Positions 37,715 through 41,438 of a stretch of DNA of 41,438 bases are shown here, piece after piece. Below the pieces are notes generated by a model. It did no database searches. It was not told the DNA's origin and saw only the letters and a list, made by a program, of their open reading frames with translations. The stretch lies in NCBI GenBank assembly GCA_030647655.1, contig JAUSJH010000013.1:1-41438 (forward strand), read 5' to 3'. Within the stretch, counting starts at the first letter, position 1, and every line of letters begins with the position of its first letter. The translations under genes were made by a program, and so were the position numbers. This DNA comes from a bacterium (lineage in GTDB: Bacteria; Patescibacteriota; Minisyncoccia; Phycocordibacterales; UBA2100).

Positions 37715-38416
37715 ATGCAAGCGGTCATTCTCGCAGCGGGACGCGGTACGCGCATGGAAGAGCTCACCCATTCGGTTCCCAAGCCGATGCTTGATGTTGA
37801 AGGAAAGCCGCTCCTCGAATACAAATTCGAGGCGCTCCCCGATGAGGTCAATGAAGTGATAATCATCGTTGGTCATCTTGGCGGAGTAATCCAGAGACAT
37901 TTCGGTAGCTCATACATCAATAAAAAGATCCTCTATGTAGAGCAGAAGGAACTCAACGGCACTGCCGGCGCACTCTGGTGTGCGAAGGATGTTTTGAAAG
38001 ATCGTTTTCTCGTCATGATGGGCGACGACATTTATGCGAAGAGCGATATCGAAGCATGTATCGCGGAAGGCAATGTGTGGAGACTCTTGGTGCAACAGGT
38101 CCCGGAGATGCGTCGGGCAGGAGACGTGGAGCTCGATGAAGACGTGAACATCGCGGCTATCGTCGAGGGCGATAGGGGAACTACTCCAGGATTGGCGAGC
38201 ACGAATATGTTTCTACTCGACACCAGACTTTTTTCTTGTCCTCTGGTGCCGAAACAGGCCGATAGCCTTGAATATGGCTTGCCACAAACGGTGCTCGCCG
38301 GAGCAAAAAAGCTGGGAATCCGATTTGAGCCCGTTTTTACGGACAAATGGATACAAATTACCTCGCCCAAAGACCTCGTAAAAGCGGCAGATATGCTCAA
38401 GAAGAAGGACGTATAA
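37715..38416 (+). CDS. Sugar-phosphate nucleotidyltransferase-like protein
   Basis: The 233-residue protein has the NTP_transferase fold: MQAVILAAGRGTRMEELTHSVPKPMLDVEGKPLLEYKFEAL contains the GxGTRM nucleotide loop and the PKPML motif, and GTAGALWCAKDVLKDRFLVMMGDDIY contains the metal-binding D pair. It probably makes an NDP-sugar such as dTDP-glucose or UDP/GDP-sugar from sugar-1-phosphate; the specificity is not evident. There is no left-handed beta-helix, so it is not full-length GlmU. The ORF-track start 36 codons upstream runs through the terminator, so ATG 37715 with its -10 box is used. Confidence 0.88.
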   Translation: MQAVILAAGRGTRMEELTHSVPKPMLDVEGKPLLEYKFEALPDEVNEVIIIVGHLGGVIQRHFGSSYINKKILYVEQKELNGTAGALWCAKDVLKDRFLVMMGDDIYAKSDIEACIAEGNVWRLLVQQVPEMRRAGDVELDEDVNIAAIVEGDRGTTPGLASTNMFLLDTRLFSCPLVPKQADSLEYGLPQTVLAGAKKLGIRFEPVFTDKWIQITSPKDLVKAADMLKKKDV

Positions 38417-38537
38417 TAGAAAGGATTTCCGCGGTAACTTGCTGCGGGGTAGTTGATTGCGGCCCGTAAGATACACTTGAAACCGTATGATCGAATTTCC
38501 GCGCACAGGATTGGATTCAATGAAGAAGGAGTTCGAT

Positions 38538-39176
38538 ATGTCCGAGCTGCGAACGAACTTTCTGCGAGAAGCGAAAGACATTAAAATTAAGGATGAAAAC
38601 AGAAATGCCGAAGGCGCCTTACTAATTACTCCGAACGGTAAGAGATCCAATCTAAAAGAGGCATATTGGAGGATAGCTCGTACAAGCAGTTTCAAATCTT
38701 GGTTTGGTGACTGGGAAAGTAAAAGTTCGTGTAGCGTAGTTGTAGACGAGAATGGTGAACCGAAGGTAATGACACACCGCGCAGATAAAATGTTAACTGA
38801 TGCATTGCCTCCGCGAGAGAAGTTTTCCGTCAGTAGTCGTTTTATGCACTTCACTTCAGAGTGGAAAGGTACTGAGTCGACGTGGCGATACGGCAAAGTT
38901 ACTAACTTTGCCTTTCTCAACGCTCGTAAAATGCTTGACGCTGGAGCAGGCGGGATGAAGTATTACGATTACCCTAATTCACAAAGGGCTGGTTTTGTAC
39001 ACAATATCGACGACGATTTTCTGAAGTTTTTAATATCCAACGGATACGATGCGGCATATGCTTCCGGCGTTGATAGAGATAACTACACCGGACCCTTGAT
39101 GTACACCGATGAATTGGTAGTCTTGAATCCACCTTCGCAGGTATTATTCATAGAATCCGTTAGGGATTCAGAATAG
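38538..39176 (+). CDS. ADP-ribosyltransferase-like protein (ART-PolyVal/MuF-C type), stand-alone
   Basis: The 212-residue protein carries the layout of the ART-PolyVal domain: FKSWFGDWE (about 52-60), VVDENGEPKVMTH (about 68-80), where phage and toxin relatives have VVDENGEPLVVYHG, and a C-terminal DELVVLNPPSQVLFIESV that matches the closing strand of the fold. The His of the R/H-x-E-type site is kept but the following G-T is replaced by R-A. Relatives are toxins or phage-borne effectors; target unknown. ATG 38538 is chosen for AAGGAG 6 nt upstream; 38487 and 38520 are alternatives. It neighbours a toxin-antitoxin pair. Confidence is moderate as the call is by motif only. Confidence 0.6.
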   Translation: MSELRTNFLREAKDIKIKDENRNAEGALLITPNGKRSNLKEAYWRIARTSSFKSWFGDWESKSSCSVVVDENGEPKVMTHRADKMLTDALPPREKFSVSSRFMHFTSEWKGTESTWRYGKVTNFAFLNARKMLDAGAGGMKYYDYPNSQRAGFVHNIDDDFLKFLISNGYDAAYASGVDRDNYTGPLMYTDELVVLNPPSQVLFIESVRDSE

Positions 39177-39309
39177 GTTCCAACGTCGTCCACGGCACCT
39201 CAATCTTGGGGGAAAATGCGGTCAGGTAGCGTTTTTGCTTGGGAAAAAAAGGGGGGGTCAAGTACCGCTTTCTTCCGGGCAACTTGCGACGCGGCGGGGA
39301 AGTGTTATC

Positions 39310-39329
39310 ATACGTATGATTATACGTAT
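39310..39329 (+). promoter_or_regulatory. Operator-like repeat before the RHH-MazF pair
   Basis: Two palindromic ATACGTAT octamers (39310-39317, 39322-39329), 12 bp apart, overlap the candidate -10 TATAGT (39327-39332, 9 nt from the ATG). This is a typical layout for RHH autoregulation. The spacer before it includes a 7A-7G run at 39244-39257. Confidence 0.65.
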
Positions 39330-39341
39330 AGTCGTGCGCAT

Positions 39342-39593
39342 ATGAAAACAACCACCACATTTACCAGCACCATTTCGCCGGAGTTAATCCGATGGATGGA
39401 CAGCATCGCGAAATCTAAGAAGCGCACGCGCCGCTCTGTTTTGGAAGAAGCAATAAAAAGGTACAAGCGGGATGTAGCCCGTGAGTATCTGGAGGAAGGC
39501 TTTAAGCGGGCGGCGAATGATCCCGATGTCGTAGAAATGGCAGAGTGGGGCATGGGGGAGTACGCCAAGATGCTCAACAGCTTTGACGCATGA
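39342..39593 (+). CDS. RHH (CopG/MazE-type) antitoxin
   Basis: The 83-residue protein has a ribbon-helix-helix N-terminus (TTFTSTISPELIRWMDSIAKSKKRTRRSVLEEAIKRYKRD), followed by an acidic helix (AANDPDVVEMAEWGMGEYAKML) that would bind and block the toxin. It should act as a dimer on the ATACGTAT repeats upstream. The ATG at 39342 is preferred to the track start, which begins in non-coding DNA. It overlaps the toxin gene by 4 nt (ATGA), the usual coupling. Confidence 0.85.
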   Translation: MKTTTTFTSTISPELIRWMDSIAKSKKRTRRSVLEEAIKRYKRDVAREYLEEGFKRAANDPDVVEMAEWGMGEYAKMLNSFDA

Positions 39594-39922
39594 GGCAGGG
39601 CGATATTTGGATCGCTGATCTCGAACCGGTGCGGGGATCTGAACAAGGCGGCCGGCGGCCGGTTGTAATCATTTCCGGTAACCCCCTCAACAACGCCTTG
39701 CCTATCGTGATCGCCGTGCCATTATCCACCAAACTCAAATCGTATCCGACGTCCGTCCGGCTTCGACCGAACAACACGAATGGTTTGAAAAAAGAAACGG
39801 AAGCGTTGCCGTTCCAGGTTCGTACCATTGCGAAAGGCCGTCTCAAGCAACACGTCGGTAGCGTGAGGTCGAGTGAATTGCAGGAGGTCATACAAGGTCT
39901 CGTTTTTGTGCTAACGCACTAG
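39590..39922 (+). CDS. MazF/PemK-family endoribonuclease toxin
   Basis: The 110-residue protein matches the PemK/MazF fold: MRQGDIWIADLEPVRGSEQGGRRPVVIISGN, with the conserved G-x-E-x-G-x-x-R-P-V-V core, then VIAVPLSTKLKSYPTSVRL and KGRLKQHVGSVRSSELQEV. MazF toxins cut single-stranded RNA at short motifs, mRNA or rRNA and tRNA. The cutting motif cannot be read from sequence. It is the second gene of an RHH-MazF operon and is located less than 600 bp from the 23S rRNA gene. Confidence 0.9.
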   Translation: MRQGDIWIADLEPVRGSEQGGRRPVVIISGNPLNNALPIVIAVPLSTKLKSYPTSVRLRPNNTNGLKKETEALPFQVRTIAKGRLKQHVGSVRSSELQEVIQGLVFVLTH

Positions 39923-39940
39923 GAAAATCAAGGAATAAGA

Positions 39941-39995
39941 GGCCTATCGGCGGTGATAGGCACCTGTGGACGGCCTATCGGAGGTGATGGGCACC
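39941..39995 (+). repeat. Tandem hairpin repeats after mazF
   Basis: Two 24-bp units beginning GGCCTATCGG and ending GGCACC (39941-39964, 39972-39995), period 31, differing at two positions. Each contains GCCTATC and GATAGGC (or GATGGGC) arms. A third degenerate unit follows (CACCTGTAGACGGGCATATC near 40015). The units are joined by CTGTGGAC/CTGTAGAC. Confidence 0.75.
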
Positions 39996-40059
39996 CAGTA
40001 GGTGACTGTGCTCAATCACCTGTAGACGGGCATATCCACCTCTTGTCCACGGCCAAAAT

Positions 40060-40088
40060 TTGACATGGTGTGGGGGCTCGCATATACT
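40060..40088 (+). promoter_or_regulatory. Strong promoter of the 23S rRNA transcript
   Basis: TTGACA (40060-40065), exactly 17 nt, TATACT (40083-40088). It is the closest to the sigma70 consensus in the window. Transcription would start near 40095, about 330 nt before 23S. No 16S rRNA lies between. Confidence 0.8.
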
Positions 40089-40424
40089 CTCTCGACGTAT
40101 ATGAATACGCTTAAAAGCTTCACGAAGTGGCGAGAGTAGCCGAGCTTAATAGCTTTGCGACTTTGGCCGCTTTCAAGCGGCTTTTTTCGTGGGATTGTAC
40201 GTGAGATCGTTGAAAACTGAAGAGCGACAAAAAGAAAGAAAAACCCGCCGTTGTCGCGTCAAACGCGACTATGGCGAGGCAAAGAAAGAATCAAACGTTC
40301 CATGTTCGGTGTAGTCTACCGATATGGGATGCAGGAATGTCTCGACGACAACGTCGGGATGTAAAAACACAAAGCAAAAGAAAGTAGAAACATGTAAGAT
40401 ACGCGGTTCTTAGAATTCCTAACG
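40089..40424 (+). promoter_or_regulatory. Leader of the 23S rRNA transcript, no gene
   Basis: The stretch has no ORF or tRNA I can support. It contains the terminator at 40166-40187, an AT-rich ATCGTTGAAAACTGAAGAG (40206 on) resembling the boxA region that precedes 23S in many spacers, an 11-bp hairpin with wobble pairs ATGTCTCGACG/CGTCGGGATGT (40339-40364), and GAATTCC/GGGAGTTC just before the mature 5' end. It looks like an antitermination and processing leader. Confidence 0.5.
40166..40187 (+). terminator. Intrinsic terminator or attenuator in the 23S leader
   Basis: GCCGCT-TTCA-AGCGGC followed by TTTTTT, between the 23S promoter and the 23S gene. It would stop most transcripts after about 90 nt unless antitermination acts. 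Confidence 0.75.

Positions 40425-41438
<1,014 letters not shown>

Noticed and set aside
36946-37866. Minus-strand 306-residue ORF across the TM-helix protein and the next gene
   Set aside because: It spans a strong terminator and two real genes and is extremely polar; a shadow.
38487-39922. Prophage remnant
   Set aside because: Only the ART-like domain hints at phage; no integrase, capsid or other phage gene is adjacent.
39941-40035. CRISPR array
   Set aside because: Only two or three units, linkers are repeated and not unique, and no cas genes are in the window.

Overview
The window looks like a contig from a Patescibacteria (CPR) genome, most likely the Parcubacteria branch. The reasons are small compact core genes, a peptidoglycan-binding-domain surface protein with an embedded signal anchor, stand-alone GIY-YIG and LAGLIDADG nucleases, several short membrane or secreted proteins of unknown function, and gaps in the ribosomal-protein operons (no rplA after rplK, no rplI after rpsR). 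UGA is used as a stop (for example the RHH antitoxin and the EamA transporter), which argues against the UGA-recoding CPR lineages. Placement below Parcubacteria is inference.

Layout. 1-150 is the tail of an IS transposase. 151-556 is a structured non-coding stretch with hairpins and a terminator. 557-2311 carries secE, nusG, a GIY-YIG nuclease gene framed by inverted repeats, and rplK. 2333-12900 carries argS, a complete IS481/IS3-like element, a hypothetical gene, ileS, recO, a GNAT acetyltransferase, a large membrane-anchored DUF11-type protein and glyS. 13022-19129 carries a hypothetical gene, an AI-2E-family permease, a free-standing LAGLIDADG protein with three HTH repeats, metG, an EamA transporter and tatD. 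19173-20432 is rpsF-ssb-rpsR. On the minus strand, 20461-24855 holds efp, recA, a small anchored protein and ftsK. From 25061 the plus strand resumes: a winged-helix regulator, a 480-660 nt multi-promoter leader, a 1178-residue surface protein, a TPR protein and two more secreted proteins, faced by a CARDB-like secreted protein on the minus strand. Then follow a 55-residue membrane protein, a methyltransferase (minus), rplJ-rplL with an L10-type leader, a basic hypothetical (minus), a winged-helix/degenerate nucleotidyltransferase protein, an MscS-type TM-helix protein and a sugar-nucleotidyltransferase-like protein. The end is an accessory islet (ART-like protein, RHH-MazF toxin-antitoxin, tandem hairpin repeats) and then the 5' ~1 kb of a 23S rRNA gene with its own promoter and no 16S in front of it.

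The strongest cross-cutting signal is transcriptional. At least twelve genes on both strands have a -10 hexamer (TATAAT, TACAAT, TATGAT, TATACT and similar), often preceded by TGn, ending exactly 6 or 7 nt before the ATG, with no Shine-Dalgarno sequence. This predicts leaderless mRNAs whose first base is the A of the start codon. Good Shine-Dalgarno sites appear instead mainly on accessory-looking genes (the two hypotheticals, the ART-like gene) and on the surface-protein gene. Intrinsic terminators often sit directly against these leaderless promoters, so ORF-track starts that run through a terminator (ileS, the permease, the nucleotidyltransferase) were moved downstream.

A second unusual signal is a ~33-35 nt palindrome (arms CTGAYYYYCTGACAA) found twice: once covering the ribosome-binding site of the surface-protein gene and once as an extended hairpin inside the 23S rRNA gene.
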